From Novosphingobium sp. KCTC 2891 (GTDB taxonomy: Bacteria > Pseudomonadota > Alphaproteobacteria > Sphingomonadales > Sphingomonadaceae), in contig NZ_JAPCZG010000006.1 of NCBI RefSeq assembly GCF_025938155.1, positions 124,001 to 188,000 of the forward strand: a stretch of 64,000 bases of DNA, read 5' to 3'. The notes below the pieces were generated by a model. That model made no database searches, was not told the DNA's origin, and saw nothing but the letters and a program-made list of their open reading frames with translations. A program made the position numbers and the translations under genes. Below are positions 52,279 through 61,957 of the stretch, piece by piece (the first letter of the stretch is position 1; every line of letters begins with the position of its first letter).

Positions 52279-53520
52279 ATGGCAACGTCGGTTGATGCAC
52301 CTGTGAACGCGGCGGCGCGGCTGGAATACGACCCGCTCAATCCGGTGGTGAAGCACGAGCCCTACCCCTACTACACCGAGCTCCGCGCCAATGAGCCGGT
52401 GAAGTGGCTGCCCTCGCTCCAGGCCTATGGCGTCGCCCGCTATGACGATGTGAAGGCACTGCTCAGCGACGGCCGGCTGTTCTCCTCGTCGATGTTCTGG
52501 CCCGCGCTGCTCGGCGAATACGATCCCGTGCCGGAAGTTCCGCCGATGATCTCGATGGACCCTCCGGGACACGTCCACCTGCGCAAGCTTGCCAACAAGG
52601 CCTTCGTCCCGGCCAAGATCAAGGCGCTGATGGAGCGCACCCGCGAAGTCGCCCACGAACTGATCGACGACATCATCGCCAAGCACGGCACCGAAGGCGA
52701 GATCGACTGGACCTGGGACTTCTGCTCGCTCTATCCGGTCACGGTCATCGCCCAGGTGCTGGGCGTTCCCCTCGCCCGTCGCGCTGAATTCAAGGTCTGG
52801 GTCGACAACCTGCTTTCGGCGGCCAACCGCGCGGCCTACGATGAGGAGCGGCTGGCAGTGATCCGCGAATCCTCGGACAAGGTGCGCCGCTTCTTCGAGG
52901 ATCTCTACGACGAGCGCGCCGCCAACCTGCAGGATGACCTGATCTCGGACTTCATCCAGGCCGAAATCGGCGGCGAGCGGATGACGCGGCTCGAAGTGAT
53001 CCAGATGTCCATCCTGCTGCTGATCGGCGGGGTCGAAACCACGACCAACCTGCTCGGCACCACGCTGATCGAACTGCACCGGCACCCCGAAACTTACGCG
53101 CGGGTGCGCAAGGATCCCTCTCTCATCCCCGCCTTGCTGGAGGAAGTGCTTCGGTACAATCCCCCGGTGCAGATCATCTTCCGCCACACGATGGCGGACA
53201 CCGAACTTGGCGGCGTGCACATTCCCGCCGGCTCCACGGTGATGCCGCTGCTGGCCTCGGCCAACCGTGACGAGACCAAGTTCGCCAATCCCGAAGTGTT
53301 CGACATCGATCGCAAGATCGAAGTGCCGTTGATGTCGTTCGGGCAGGGTCCGCACTTCTGCCTGGGCAGCTATCTCAGCCGGATGGAAGCGAAGTCGGCT
53401 CTCGAGATCGCATTCGAACGGTTCGAAGTTCTCGAGCCCGTTTCGGACGAGGTCGAGTGGCTGGACTCCTACTTCGCGCGCGGCCCGCACCACCTCAAGG
53501 TGCGCTTCAAGGTGCGCTAG
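52279..53520 (+). CDS. Cytochrome P450
   Basis: This 413-residue bacterial P450 has the I-helix LLIGGVETTTNLLG, the ExxR motif in EEVLRYNPP, and the haem-binding FGQGPHFCLGS with Cys361. It hydroxylates a hydrophobic substrate, using ferredoxin-delivered electrons. Partner redox genes are not adjacent; the Rieske ferredoxin at 60232 is a candidate only. GGGAAGGG is eight bases before the ATG. An FMN 2-hydroxyacid dehydrogenase and an aldehyde dehydrogenase follow on the same strand. Confidence 0.94.
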   Translation: MATSVDAPVNAAARLEYDPLNPVVKHEPYPYYTELRANEPVKWLPSLQAYGVARYDDVKALLSDGRLFSSSMFWPALLGEYDPVPEVPPMISMDPPGHVHLRKLANKAFVPAKIKALMERTREVAHELIDDIIAKHGTEGEIDWTWDFCSLYPVTVIAQVLGVPLARRAEFKVWVDNLLSAANRAAYDEERLAVIRESSDKVRRFFEDLYDERAANLQDDLISDFIQAEIGGERMTRLEVIQMSILLLIGGVETTTNLLGTTLIELHRHPETYARVRKDPSLIPALLEEVLRYNPPVQIIFRHTMADTELGGVHIPAGSTVMPLLASANRDETKFANPEVFDIDRKIEVPLMSFGQGPHFCLGSYLSRMEAKSALEIAFERFEVLEPVSDEVEWLDSYFARGPHHLKVRFKVR

Positions 53521-53588
53521 GTTCCGTTCAGGACCTTCGGAAATCGACAGTGAGCGGGGAAGCACCGGCAAACGCCGGGGGATGAATC

Positions 53589-54815
53589 ATGCGCAGACCA
53601 GACAAGTGTTTCAACGCCGCCGACTTTGAAGATGCGGCCAGGTCGCGCCTTCCCCGCCCTCTGTTCGATTACATCGCGGGGGGTGCTGATGACGAAGTGA
53701 CCTTGGCCGCCAATTCCGCCGCCTTCGGTCGCTATGCGCTGGTACCCAACGTTCTGAGCGGTCTGGGTTCTCGCAACATGGCCCGTCGCGTGCTGGGCGG
53801 CGACCTTCGCCTTCCGCTGCTGCTCGCCCCCACTGGCATGAGCCGGATGTTTCATCCCGACGGCGAGATCGGCGCATCACGCGCCGCAACCGCTGGCGGA
53901 GTGGGTTATGCCCTGTCGACGATGGCAACGACCTCGATCGAAGACGTTGCGGCAGCTTCAGCCGGCCCGAAAGTCTATCAGCTCTACCTGTTGAATGACG
54001 ACGGGCTGAACCGCGCCGCCCTCGACCGCTGCAAGGCGGCAGGCTACACCGCGATCTGCCTGACGGTGGATACCATCGTGGCCGGCAATCGCGAACGCGA
54101 TGCGCGATCCGGCCTGACCGTACCTCCCAAACTGGGGCTGGGCAGCCTGATCGACTTTGCCCGCCGGCCTGCATGGTGTGCGGCCTATTTCCGTTCCGGC
54201 AGGCTGAGCATGCCCAACGTCGCCGGAGCCGCGGGAGGATCGGACACCGACCTGTCGACACTCGCCGGATTTTTCGCGGCAAAGATGGAAAGCAACATCA
54301 CCGTCGAGCGGCTGGCGAGCCTTGTTGCCTATTGGGGCGGTCCTTTCGCGGTAAAGGGCGTACAGACGGTCGAGGACGCCCGGCGCATCGCCGGCGCCGG
54401 GGCAAGCGCCGTCATTATCTCGAACCACGGCGGACGCCAGCTTGACGGCGGGGCCGCCACGCTGGACCTGCTGCCGGACATCGTGGATGCCGACATCCCC
54501 GGCCTTGAAATCATTCTGGACGGCGGCATTCGCAGGGGCAGCCATATCGCCAAGGCGCTCGCACTGGGCGCCCACGCCGTGATGATCGGCCGCCCCTATG
54601 TCCATGCCCTCTCCGCCTTCGGCACCAGTGGCGTCGCCCGCCTGCTGACGCTGCTCGAAGCGGAACTTTCGCGCACGCTGGCCCTGCTCGGCTGCCAGTC
54701 GGTCGATGACCTCGACCGACGCCACATCCGGCTGGCCGAACAGTTGCCACGATTTCTCGCCGAGCGGGCCGCGCCCGCGTCAGCCCCCATGATCAGGAAC
54801 GGGACCCAGCCATGA
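53589..54815 (+). CDS. FMN-dependent 2-hydroxyacid dehydrogenase/oxidase (LldD-like)
   Basis: The 408-residue barrel enzyme has FDYIAGGADDEVT, the Lys in FAVKGVQTVEDA, the catalytic His-Arg in SNHGGRQLDGG, and LDGGIRRGSHIAKALALGA with the phosphate-binding end GRPY. It oxidises L-lactate, mandelate or similar 2-hydroxy acids to 2-oxo acids. The stop overlaps the aldehyde dehydrogenase start as ATGA. Together with the 2-oxoacid:ferredoxin oxidoreductase at 62634, a route from hydroxy acid through 2-oxo acid to acyl-CoA is plausible. Confidence 0.9.
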   Translation: MRRPDKCFNAADFEDAARSRLPRPLFDYIAGGADDEVTLAANSAAFGRYALVPNVLSGLGSRNMARRVLGGDLRLPLLLAPTGMSRMFHPDGEIGASRAATAGGVGYALSTMATTSIEDVAAASAGPKVYQLYLLNDDGLNRAALDRCKAAGYTAICLTVDTIVAGNRERDARSGLTVPPKLGLGSLIDFARRPAWCAAYFRSGRLSMPNVAGAAGGSDTDLSTLAGFFAAKMESNITVERLASLVAYWGGPFAVKGVQTVEDARRIAGAGASAVIISNHGGRQLDGGAATLDLLPDIVDADIPGLEIILDGGIRRGSHIAKALALGAHAVMIGRPYVHALSAFGTSGVARLLTLLEAELSRTLALLGCQSVDDLDRRHIRLAEQLPRFLAERAAPASAPMIRNGTQP

Positions 54816-56251
54816 CCGCCAGCCCCCTTACATTCGAGCACTTCGTCGCCGGGCGTTTCGTCGCGGGCGCAGACGCCATCGAAGTCCTCAACCCCGCAAC
54901 CGAACAGGCGATGGGCGCCATCCCCGAAGCGGACCCCGCGCTGGTGGAAGAAGCCGTCTGCGCCGCAGCCGCAGCACAGACGGCGTGGGCCGCCCTCCCC
55001 GCGAATTCGCGCGCCGCTCCGCTCCGGGCGCTGGCGAACGCAATCCGCGCCCGCATCCCGGAGCTTTCCCGGCTCATCGCGCAGGAGCAGGGCAAGCTGC
55101 TGCCACTGGCCGAGATGGAAGTGTTCATCACCGCCGAATACCTCGACTACATGGCCGAGTGGGGCCGCCGCATCGAAGGCGAAGTGATCGAAAGCGACCG
55201 GCCCGGCGAAAACATGTTCCTGTTCCGCCGCCCGCTCGGCGTCGTGGCCGGCATCCTGCCATGGAACTTTCCGTTCTTCATGATCGCCCGCAAGATGGCC
55301 CCGGCCCTGGTGACGGGCAACGCCATCGTCATGAAGCCGAGCGAGGAAACACCGTTCTGCGCAGCCGCCTTCGCCCGGCTTGCCGCGGAATGCGGCCTGC
55401 CTTCGGGCGTGTTCAACATGGTCAGCGGACGCGGTGCCACCGTGGGCGACACACTGGTAGGCCACGGTGCCATCGACATGGTCAGCTTCACCGGCAGTTC
55501 CGCCTCCGGCGCGGCGATCATGCGCCGCGCGGCGGATAACATCACGAAGGTCAGCCTCGAACTGGGCGGCAAGGCGCCGGCCATCGTGCTGGACGACGCG
55601 AACATCGATCTGGCGGTCGGCGTCCTGCGCGCATCGAAGGCGCTCAACACCGGCCAGGCGTGCAACTGCGCGGAACGCATCTACGTGCAGCAGGGCGTGG
55701 CCGAGGAGTTCAGCGCCAAGCTGGCGGCGGCGATGGCGAGCGTCCGCTACGGCGATCCGCTGGGCGGCGAGCAGGTCGACATGGGCCCGCTCATCAATCG
55801 CGCAGCGGTCGACCGGCTGACGACCATGGTCGATGATGCCCGCGCCAAGGGCGCGCAGGTGCTGGCCGGTGGGACCGCCGGCGCCCCCGGCAGCGGGTGC
55901 CATTATGCCGCAACGGTTCTGTCAGGCGCCACCGCCGAAATGGAGGTGATGAACCGCGAGTTGTTCGGGCCGGTCGTCATGGTCCAGACAATCGCCGATC
56001 TCGACGAAGGCATCGCGCTTGCCAATGCCTCGGAATACGGGCTGACCTCGTCGATCTTCACGAACAGCCTCAATTCCGCGATGCACGCCATTCGCGGCCT
56101 GAAGTTCGGCGAAACTTATGTGAACCGCGAAAACTTCGAGGCCATCCAGGGCTTTCACGCCGGAGTGCGGCGATCGGGCATCGGCGGGGCCGACGGGAAG
56201 CACGGCCTTTACGAATATACCCACACCCAGGTTGCCTACATTCAGTCCTGA
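54812..56251 (+). CDS. NAD(P)-dependent aldehyde dehydrogenase
   Basis: The 479-residue enzyme has the standard ALDH core: PWNFPFFMIARKMAPALVTG, Glu in LELGGKAP, and the nucleophilic Cys in NTGQACNCAERI. It oxidises an aldehyde to an acid. Its C-terminus (YEYTHTQVAYIQS) is like lactaldehyde/glycolaldehyde dehydrogenases, but specificity cannot be read. Its last 10 bases overlap the convergent AraC-type gene. Confidence 0.93.
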   Translation: MTASPLTFEHFVAGRFVAGADAIEVLNPATEQAMGAIPEADPALVEEAVCAAAAAQTAWAALPANSRAAPLRALANAIRARIPELSRLIAQEQGKLLPLAEMEVFITAEYLDYMAEWGRRIEGEVIESDRPGENMFLFRRPLGVVAGILPWNFPFFMIARKMAPALVTGNAIVMKPSEETPFCAAAFARLAAECGLPSGVFNMVSGRGATVGDTLVGHGAIDMVSFTGSSASGAAIMRRAADNITKVSLELGGKAPAIVLDDANIDLAVGVLRASKALNTGQACNCAERIYVQQGVAEEFSAKLAAAMASVRYGDPLGGEQVDMGPLINRAAVDRLTTMVDDARAKGAQVLAGGTAGAPGSGCHYAATVLSGATAEMEVMNRELFGPVVMVQTIADLDEGIALANASEYGLTSSIFTNSLNSAMHAIRGLKFGETYVNRENFEAIQGFHAGVRRSGIGGADGKHGLYEYTHTQVAYIQS

Positions 56252-57294
56252 GTTTCCCCCTTGCCGTGCTTGCGTTCCCGGGTGATCGCCCCGGGGCGCC
56301 GGCCGGTCCAGCGCTTGAACGCCCGCGAGAACGTGTTCTCGTCGGAAAACCCCAGCATATAGGCCACCTCGGTAACGGTAAGCCCGGGCCGCTGGAGGAG
56401 CTGGAACGACATTTCCTGGCGGACATCGTTCAGCACGTCGACAAAGGTCGTGCCTTCCATCTTGAGACGACGCAGCAGAGTCCGCTCGGTCATGTTCAAC
56501 TGGCGCGCCACATCCGACTTGGCAATCGAGCCTGCCGACAGTCCCGCGATCAGGACGTCGCGCACGCGCACCGCGATCCGGCCCGACATCCGCTTTTCAA
56601 GATAGCGGTTCGCAACCGTGTCCAGAAGCGACGCCAGTTCCTCGTCAGCCGCCAGAATGGGGCGTTCGAGGTCTGCCTTGTGGAACACGATGCAGTTCTG
56701 CGCGCAGCCATATGTGATCGGCGAACCGAAAAATTCGCGATAAGCGGCATCTTCCTCGGTCGGTTGGTGTTGCAGGCGGATTTCCACGGGCTCGATCGGT
56801 TCCCCGCTGATCCAGCGCGCGAAACCAAGGATCGCGGCCAGGACCGTGTCGACAGTCTGGTAGATCAGCGGTTCGCCGCCGGTATCGAAGATGAACTCCA
56901 GCACCGCCGTATCGCCGATTTCGGTCAGGGTCGCCGTGGTCGAATCCGAAATGAGGCGGCAATAGAACGCAAGGCGGTGCAATGCGCGCCCCAGCGTGGC
57001 ACTGCAGCTCATGGCGTAGCCTACGACATGGAATGTGCCCGGGCGCACTTGTGCTGCCACGCGCAGCCCGAAGGCAGGGTCACCGGAAAGCTCGATCGCC
57101 ATGCGCCAGAGCCGGGAAATCTGCTCCTGCGAGTATCGGCTGTACCCGCCCTGGAACAAGGCCTGGTCCATGCCGATTTCCTCCAGCACGGCGGCGGAAT
57201 CGATACCGCAATCGCGCATGGCCCGGGTTATCGCCAGAACCCAGCCCGTCAGGCCCGACCTCGCATCATCTGCTATTGCTGGTACATGCGCCAT
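56242..57294 (-). CDS. AraC-family transcriptional regulator (OruR/ArgR-like N-terminal domain)
   Basis: The 350-residue regulator has an N-terminal domain of the group with PAFGLRVAAQVRPGTFHVVG (about 1-200). The AraC DNA-binding domain is at about 245-335, with AKSDVARQLNMTERTLLRRL and FSDENTFSRAFKRWTGRRPG. GGAGAG precedes ATG 57294. It is divergent from the TonB receptor and the two-half-site element, and is the best candidate to bind the matching elements at 52158 and 57370. The inducer is probably the cluster's substrate. Confidence 0.9.
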   Translation of the reverse strand: MAHVPAIADDARSGLTGWVLAITRAMRDCGIDSAAVLEEIGMDQALFQGGYSRYSQEQISRLWRMAIELSGDPAFGLRVAAQVRPGTFHVVGYAMSCSATLGRALHRLAFYCRLISDSTTATLTEIGDTAVLEFIFDTGGEPLIYQTVDTVLAAILGFARWISGEPIEPVEIRLQHQPTEEDAAYREFFGSPITYGCAQNCIVFHKADLERPILAADEELASLLDTVANRYLEKRMSGRIAVRVRDVLIAGLSAGSIAKSDVARQLNMTERTLLRRLKMEGTTFVDVLNDVRQEMSFQLLQRPGLTVTEVAYMLGFSDENTFSRAFKRWTGRRPGAITRERKHGKGETQD

Positions 57295-57369
57295 TTCACT
57301 CTCCGGCCAACGGGCTAGGCATCAGCCCCCCGGAGAGTCAACGGCAGCGGGTGGCTAGATAAACACCTT

Positions 57370-57405
57370 TGGCACGATTGGCCCGAAGCTGGCACGGGTC
57401 GCCCT
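57370..57405. promoter_or_regulatory. Two-half-site element upstream of the TonB receptor
   Basis: TGGCAC at 57370 and 57390 (20 bases apart), TTGG-N-CCG between, GCCCT at 57401. Spacing and sequence match the element at 52158-52193. It lies about 77 bases before the receptor ATG, and the AraC-type gene starts 76 bases to the left. Confidence 0.65.
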
Positions 57406-57481
57406 ACATCTCCCCTCCGAACCTGCCAAAACAGGCTCAGAAAGAACCACACGGCAGGTGTGGTCGACATGGAGGGGATTT

Positions 57482-59770
57482 ATGAATCGCGCTTCTCGCC
57501 CGAATACGAGGTCGCTCGTCTCGGTGATCGCCGTGGCAGCCGCCGCCCTGGCCGCGCCGGCCTATGCCAGCGCCGCTGACGCCAGCGCGCAGCAATCGGA
57601 CAACGCCTCGACCGGCGATATCGTCGTTACCGCCACGAAGCGCAACGAATCGCTCGTAAAGGTGCCGATCCAGGTCACCGTGCTGACGATGAAGTCGATC
57701 GAGGCGGCGGGTATCATCCGCCCGCAGGACTACCTGATCAGCACGCCCAACGTCACCTTCATCGATGAAGGGACCGGCGATTCCTTTACCAACATCCGCG
57801 GCCAGACTTCGGTTCGCAATTCGGATCCGAACGTCGCCGTGGTGATCGACGGCGTCCAGTTGTCCAGTCTCAAGCAGTTCAACCAGGACCTGTTCGCAAT
57901 CGAGCAGATCGAAGTGCTAAAGGGTCCGCAAAGCGCCATCTACGGGCGCAACGCCGCCGCTGGCGCGATCGTGGTCACGACTCGCAAGCCGGGCAAGACC
58001 CTCGAGGGCGACGTCCTCGCCGGCTATGGGTCGTGGAACTCCTCGCGGTTTCAGGGCTATGTCAGCGGTCCGCTGACCGACACGCTCGGCTTCAGCGTGG
58101 CTGCTTCGACGCGCGACACCGATGGCCCGTTCACCAACATCACCACTGGCGAAAAGTCCTATCGCCTCACCACCACGCTGGGCCAGGCCCGCCTGCTGTT
58201 CCAGCCGACCGACGCCTTCACGATGGACCTCAAGGTCAGCGGGCACCGCACCACCGGCGGCTCGACCGCGCTGCAATCGCAGTTCGTTGGCCTGCCCATC
58301 GGCGGCCACCCGGTGACCGAGTTGGATGCCGACCGCACCGACCTGCCCTTCGTCACCAACGTGCCGGGCAAGCTTACCGAGAGCATGGTCGATGTCTCGC
58401 TGATGATGGAATACGACTTCGGCTTCGCCAAGCTGACCTCGGTTACCGCCTACGACAAGCTCGACCAGTTCTTCGGCGGCGATTCTCCGCCCTACCTGCC
58501 CGATTCCGGCGTGGGCGACACCGTTCAGGGATATACCTATCACGACAGGAACTTCTCGCAGGAACTGCGCCTCACGTCGCGCAGCGACCAGCGCTTCCGC
58601 TGGCAGGTCGGCGCCTATTTCCTGAGCTTCCGCCGCGGCCAGATCAGCGAGTTGAACCAGGATCTGGTCGGTGTGGTGCCAGATACCGCCGGCATTGACC
58701 TGCCCGGTGATCCGAACATCGGCGCCACGCTTTCCTACGCCAAGGAAAAGTACCGGACCGAGAGCTTCGCGCCCTTCGCCAGCTTCCAGTTCGACATCAC
58801 CCCCACCACGCACCTGAGCGCCGCCGGCCGCTATGACATAGAACGCCGCCGGGTGCAGGAACTGGCGCCCGATGCGATCAATCCGGCCACGGGCCGCAAC
58901 TACAACCTGTGCATCGTTGCCAACCCCGGCTTCACGCAGGCCGACTGCCAGCTGTCGAAAACGTTCCGCCAGTTCGAGCCGAAGGTGAGCCTTTCGCAGG
59001 ATCTTGACGGGCTGGGAAGCATCTATGCCAGCTACGGCAAGGGCTTCAAGTCGGGCGGCTTCAACCCCATCGGCAGCCGCAGCCTGCTGCTCGCGGTGGC
59101 GCCTCCCGGTGCGCAGGTGTTCGTCCAGGACCGTTTCGATGCCGAAACTTCCACCTCGTGGGAAATCGGCACCAAGCTGCGCCTGTTCGACCGCGCGCTT
59201 TCCTTCAACGCCGCGGTATTCACCACGGACGTCAAGAACGCCCAGCAGTTCGAGTTCTTCCCGTCAGCGGGTCTCCAGACCACGACTGGCATCGACAAGG
59301 TCAAGCTGCGCGGGTTCGAATTCGACTTCACGCTGCAGATTCCGAACGGCGGTCCCAAGCTATTCGGCGGCTATGGCTATACCGACGGCAAGGTGAAGGC
59401 TTTCGCGGCGAACCCGGCCTTTGTCGGCAACCGTTCGCCCAACACCAACAAGTACAACCTCAATCTGGGCATTACGCAGGACATCGGGCTTGGCGGCAAT
59501 CTGACGCTGGTTCCGCGCGTCACCTACACCCGGCTCGGTTCGATCTGGTGGGATGTGGCCAATACGCCCGGCACGCGCCGCAGCCCGGTCGACCTCGTCG
59601 ATGCGCGCCTGTCGCTTCGCGGCGGCGACCGGTGGGATCTCTCGGTGTTTTCGAACAACCTGCTGAACAAGCAGTACAATCGTTCGGTGCTGCCGCTGCT
59701 GGGCGTGTTTGCGCTGACCTCGCGCGCGCTGCCGCGCTACATCGGGGTTGAGGGCCGCTATCGTTTCTGA
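57482..59770 (+). CDS. TonB-dependent receptor of the second catabolic cluster
   Basis: The 762-residue receptor has a signal peptide (SVIAVAAAALAAPAYASA), TonB box GDIVVTATKRNE, plug with VAVVIDGVQLSSLKQFNQDL and VLKGPQSAIYGRNAAAG, and a barrel ending in YRF. GGAGGGG precedes ATG 57482. It is the first gene after the AraC-type regulator and precedes a compact operon, with 30 bases to the small SnoaL-like gene. It probably imports the cluster's substrate. Confidence 0.93.
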   Translation: MNRASRPNTRSLVSVIAVAAAALAAPAYASAADASAQQSDNASTGDIVVTATKRNESLVKVPIQVTVLTMKSIEAAGIIRPQDYLISTPNVTFIDEGTGDSFTNIRGQTSVRNSDPNVAVVIDGVQLSSLKQFNQDLFAIEQIEVLKGPQSAIYGRNAAAGAIVVTTRKPGKTLEGDVLAGYGSWNSSRFQGYVSGPLTDTLGFSVAASTRDTDGPFTNITTGEKSYRLTTTLGQARLLFQPTDAFTMDLKVSGHRTTGGSTALQSQFVGLPIGGHPVTELDADRTDLPFVTNVPGKLTESMVDVSLMMEYDFGFAKLTSVTAYDKLDQFFGGDSPPYLPDSGVGDTVQGYTYHDRNFSQELRLTSRSDQRFRWQVGAYFLSFRRGQISELNQDLVGVVPDTAGIDLPGDPNIGATLSYAKEKYRTESFAPFASFQFDITPTTHLSAAGRYDIERRRVQELAPDAINPATGRNYNLCIVANPGFTQADCQLSKTFRQFEPKVSLSQDLDGLGSIYASYGKGFKSGGFNPIGSRSLLLAVAPPGAQVFVQDRFDAETSTSWEIGTKLRLFDRALSFNAAVFTTDVKNAQQFEFFPSAGLQTTTGIDKVKLRGFEFDFTLQIPNGGPKLFGGYGYTDGKVKAFAANPAFVGNRSPNTNKYNLNLGITQDIGLGGNLTLVPRVTYTRLGSIWWDVANTPGTRRSPVDLVDARLSLRGGDRWDLSVFSNNLLNKQYNRSVLPLLGVFALTSRALPRYIGVEGRYRF

Positions 59771-59800
59771 CGGCCCCACTGCTGGAAGAGGAGAACACCC

Positions 59801-60235
59801 ATGAATCGCGACTGGGCACAATACTGGATCAACCTGTTCGCCAACAAGACCGACGAACTGATGACGCTCTATTCGCCCGAGATCCATTTCGAAGACGTCA
59901 ACTTCGGGTTGACCATCGACAAGGACCTGACGGCACTGCGAGGTTTCTTCGAGAACTTCGTTATCGCGGACCGCAGCCAGGGCTACAATGACTTCGACGT
60001 GTTCGATTATGTCGGCGACAATCGTCTCGGCTCGTTCCAGTGGACCTGGGAAACGCTGCACAGCGGCGATTTCCTCGGTGTTCCGGCTGCCGGCAAGGTC
60101 ACCAAGACGCGCGGCGTCACGGTGATGGGCTGGGACGAGAACGGCAAGATCATCCTCGAACGCAGCATCTGGGACGCGATCCCCGTGATGCAGCAACTGG
60201 GTATCCTGCCTGCCCTGGAAGGAACTGCGGCGTGA
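59801..60235 (+). CDS. SnoaL/NTF2-like protein (shorter paralogue)
   Basis: This 144-residue protein has one NTF2-like domain: WINLFANKTDELMTLYSPEI, FEDVNFG, DFLGVPAAGKVTKTRG and VMQQLGILPAL. It shares blocks with the C-terminal part of the protein at 51290, so the cluster carries two versions. AGAGGAG precedes the ATG. Its stop overlaps the GTG of the Rieske ferredoxin. As an enzyme it might be an isomerase or dehydratase acting on a ring intermediate; this is an inference from fold only. Confidence 0.8.
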   Translation: MNRDWAQYWINLFANKTDELMTLYSPEIHFEDVNFGLTIDKDLTALRGFFENFVIADRSQGYNDFDVFDYVGDNRLGSFQWTWETLHSGDFLGVPAAGKVTKTRGVTVMGWDENGKIILERSIWDAIPVMQQLGILPALEGTAA

Positions 60236-60546
60236 GCGAGGGAGCCAACGAATTCCGCGTCGCCTCGCTGCAGGCGGTAACCGCCGGTGAACCGATCCTC
60301 GCCGAAGTGGGCGGCACGGACGTGGCCGTGTTCATGTGTCAGGGACGGGTCATCGCCACGCAGGGGCAATGCCCCCACGCCGAAGGGCCCCTGCACGAAG
60401 GTGAAGTGGAAGGCGCCATCCTTACGTGTCCGTGGCACGGCTGGAGCTTCGACCTCAACACCGGCCAATCGCAGGAAGACGATACCCTCGTCCTCAAGCG
60501 CTATCCCGTCCGCATCGACGGCGACGACATTCTGGTGACGCTGTGA
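60232..60546 (+). CDS. Rieske-type [2Fe-2S] ferredoxin
   Basis: The 104-residue protein has the Rieske ligands in CPHAEGPLHEG (Cys-X-His) and TCPWHGWSFD (Cys-X2-His) and otherwise resembles dioxygenase ferredoxin components. It would pass electrons to an oxygenase. No oxygenase alpha subunit is next to it; candidates are the P450 at 52279 or the Rieske oxygenase at 11625. The GTG start overlaps the upstream stop (GTGA). Confidence 0.9.
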   Translation: MSEGANEFRVASLQAVTAGEPILAEVGGTDVAVFMCQGRVIATQGQCPHAEGPLHEGEVEGAILTCPWHGWSFDLNTGQSQEDDTLVLKRYPVRIDGDDILVTL

Positions 60547-61952
60547 ATGAAAGCCTTGCATCACGACTGCCGGTGCCCGGTATCATCGACGATCTGATCG
60601 GGATCGTCGGCGAGTCCGGCGTTATCTTGGGCGACGACGTGGCTGCGCGCTATCCGGGCTATTTCATGGACCGGATCGAGGCCAGCGCGATCGTTCGTCC
60701 GCGGTCGACCGAAGAAGTCTCGCGCATCCTCGCGCAGTGCAACGCGGTCGGCCAGCCCGTCGTGGTGCAAGGCGGCATGTCCGGCTGGGTGCGCGCCACC
60801 CAGACCCGGGCAGGCGAGATTGCCCTTTCGCTCGAGCGCATGAACACGATCGAGCAGATCGATCCCGTCAACCGCACCGCCACGGTCCAGGCCGGCGTGG
60901 TGCTGGCCACGTTGCAGGATGCTGTGGCCGAGCATGGGCTTGCGTTCGCGCTCGATCTTGGCGGGCGCGGTTCGTGCCAGCTTGGCGGGAACGCCGCGAC
61001 CAACGCGGGCGGCCTGCGCGTGATCCGCTATGGCATGATGCGCGAACAGGTGCTGGGGCTGGAAGCCGTGCTGCCGGACGGGCAGGTCGTGTCCTCACTC
61101 AACCGCATGATCAAGAACAACACCGGCTATGATCTGAAGCAGTTGTTCATCGGCAGCGAAGGCACGCTCGGCGTCATCACGAAGCTGGTCCTGCGGCTGC
61201 GGGAATTGCCTGCGGACAATAGCACCGCGCTGGTGAGCGCCGAAAGCGTCGAGCAACTGGCCGGACTTCTCCGGCACGTCGACAAGGCGCTAGGCGGACG
61301 GCTCAGTGCGTTCGAGCTGATCGACAGCGATTTCTACGAGGTCAACACCGGCGACGGGCGGCATCGCCCTCCCCTCGCCCATGGCAGCGCCTTCTACGCG
61401 CTGATCGAAGCCGAAGGCACCGACGCCGCAGTGTTCGAGAACGCTCTGGGCGATGCGCTGGCACGCGAGCTGTGCGATGATGCGGTGATCGCGTCGTCTG
61501 TGCGCGAACGCGATGCGATCTGGGCCATCCGCGAGGATCTGGAACACATTGTCCGTGATTTCCAGCCGTTCCTCGCCTTCGATGTCAGCCTGCCCGTGGG
61601 CGACATGGCCGACTACATGACCGAGGTGCGAGCGCGGTTGCTGGGCCGCTGGCCGCATGCACGGATCGCCTTCCTGGGGCACATGGGCGACGGCAACCTG
61701 CACGTCGCGATCGGCGCCGGTCCCGGTGCGCCGCATGCCGAGGTGGAGGCGTGCGTCTACGAACCGCTGCGCCGGGTGCAGGGATCGGTGTCCGCCGAAC
61801 ACGGGATCGGCCTGGAAAAGAAGCCCTGGCTCGCAATCAGCCGCTCTGCGATAGAACGCGACATGATGGTCAGGATCAAGCGGTTGCTGGATCCGCGCAT
61901 GATCCTCAATCCCGGAAAGATCTTCGACCTGACCGATCAGCGGGAGGCATGA
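60543..61952 (+). CDS. FAD-linked oxidase (GlcD/D-lactate dehydrogenase-type)
   Basis: The 469-residue protein has a PCMH-type FAD domain (VVVQGGMSGWV, LGGNAATNAGGLRVIRYG, IGSEGTLGVITKLVLRLREL). The C-terminal cap ends with SAEHGIGLEKKPW and LDPRMILNPGKIF, typical of glycolate/D-2-hydroxyglutarate/D-lactate dehydrogenases. It probably oxidises a 2-hydroxy acid. It starts at GTG 60543, overlapping the ferredoxin stop, and its stop at 61952 overlaps the first ATG of the GST frame. The cluster therefore has two kinds of 2-hydroxyacid dehydrogenase, FMN at 53589 and FAD here. Confidence 0.9.
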   Translation: MNESLASRLPVPGIIDDLIGIVGESGVILGDDVAARYPGYFMDRIEASAIVRPRSTEEVSRILAQCNAVGQPVVVQGGMSGWVRATQTRAGEIALSLERMNTIEQIDPVNRTATVQAGVVLATLQDAVAEHGLAFALDLGGRGSCQLGGNAATNAGGLRVIRYGMMREQVLGLEAVLPDGQVVSSLNRMIKNNTGYDLKQLFIGSEGTLGVITKLVLRLRELPADNSTALVSAESVEQLAGLLRHVDKALGGRLSAFELIDSDFYEVNTGDGRHRPPLAHGSAFYALIEAEGTDAAVFENALGDALARELCDDAVIASSVRERDAIWAIREDLEHIVRDFQPFLAFDVSLPVGDMADYMTEVRARLLGRWPHARIAFLGHMGDGNLHVAIGAGPGAPHAEVEACVYEPLRRVQGSVSAEHGIGLEKKPWLAISRSAIERDMMVRIKRLLDPRMILNPGKIFDLTDQREA

Positions 61953-61957
61953 CGATC

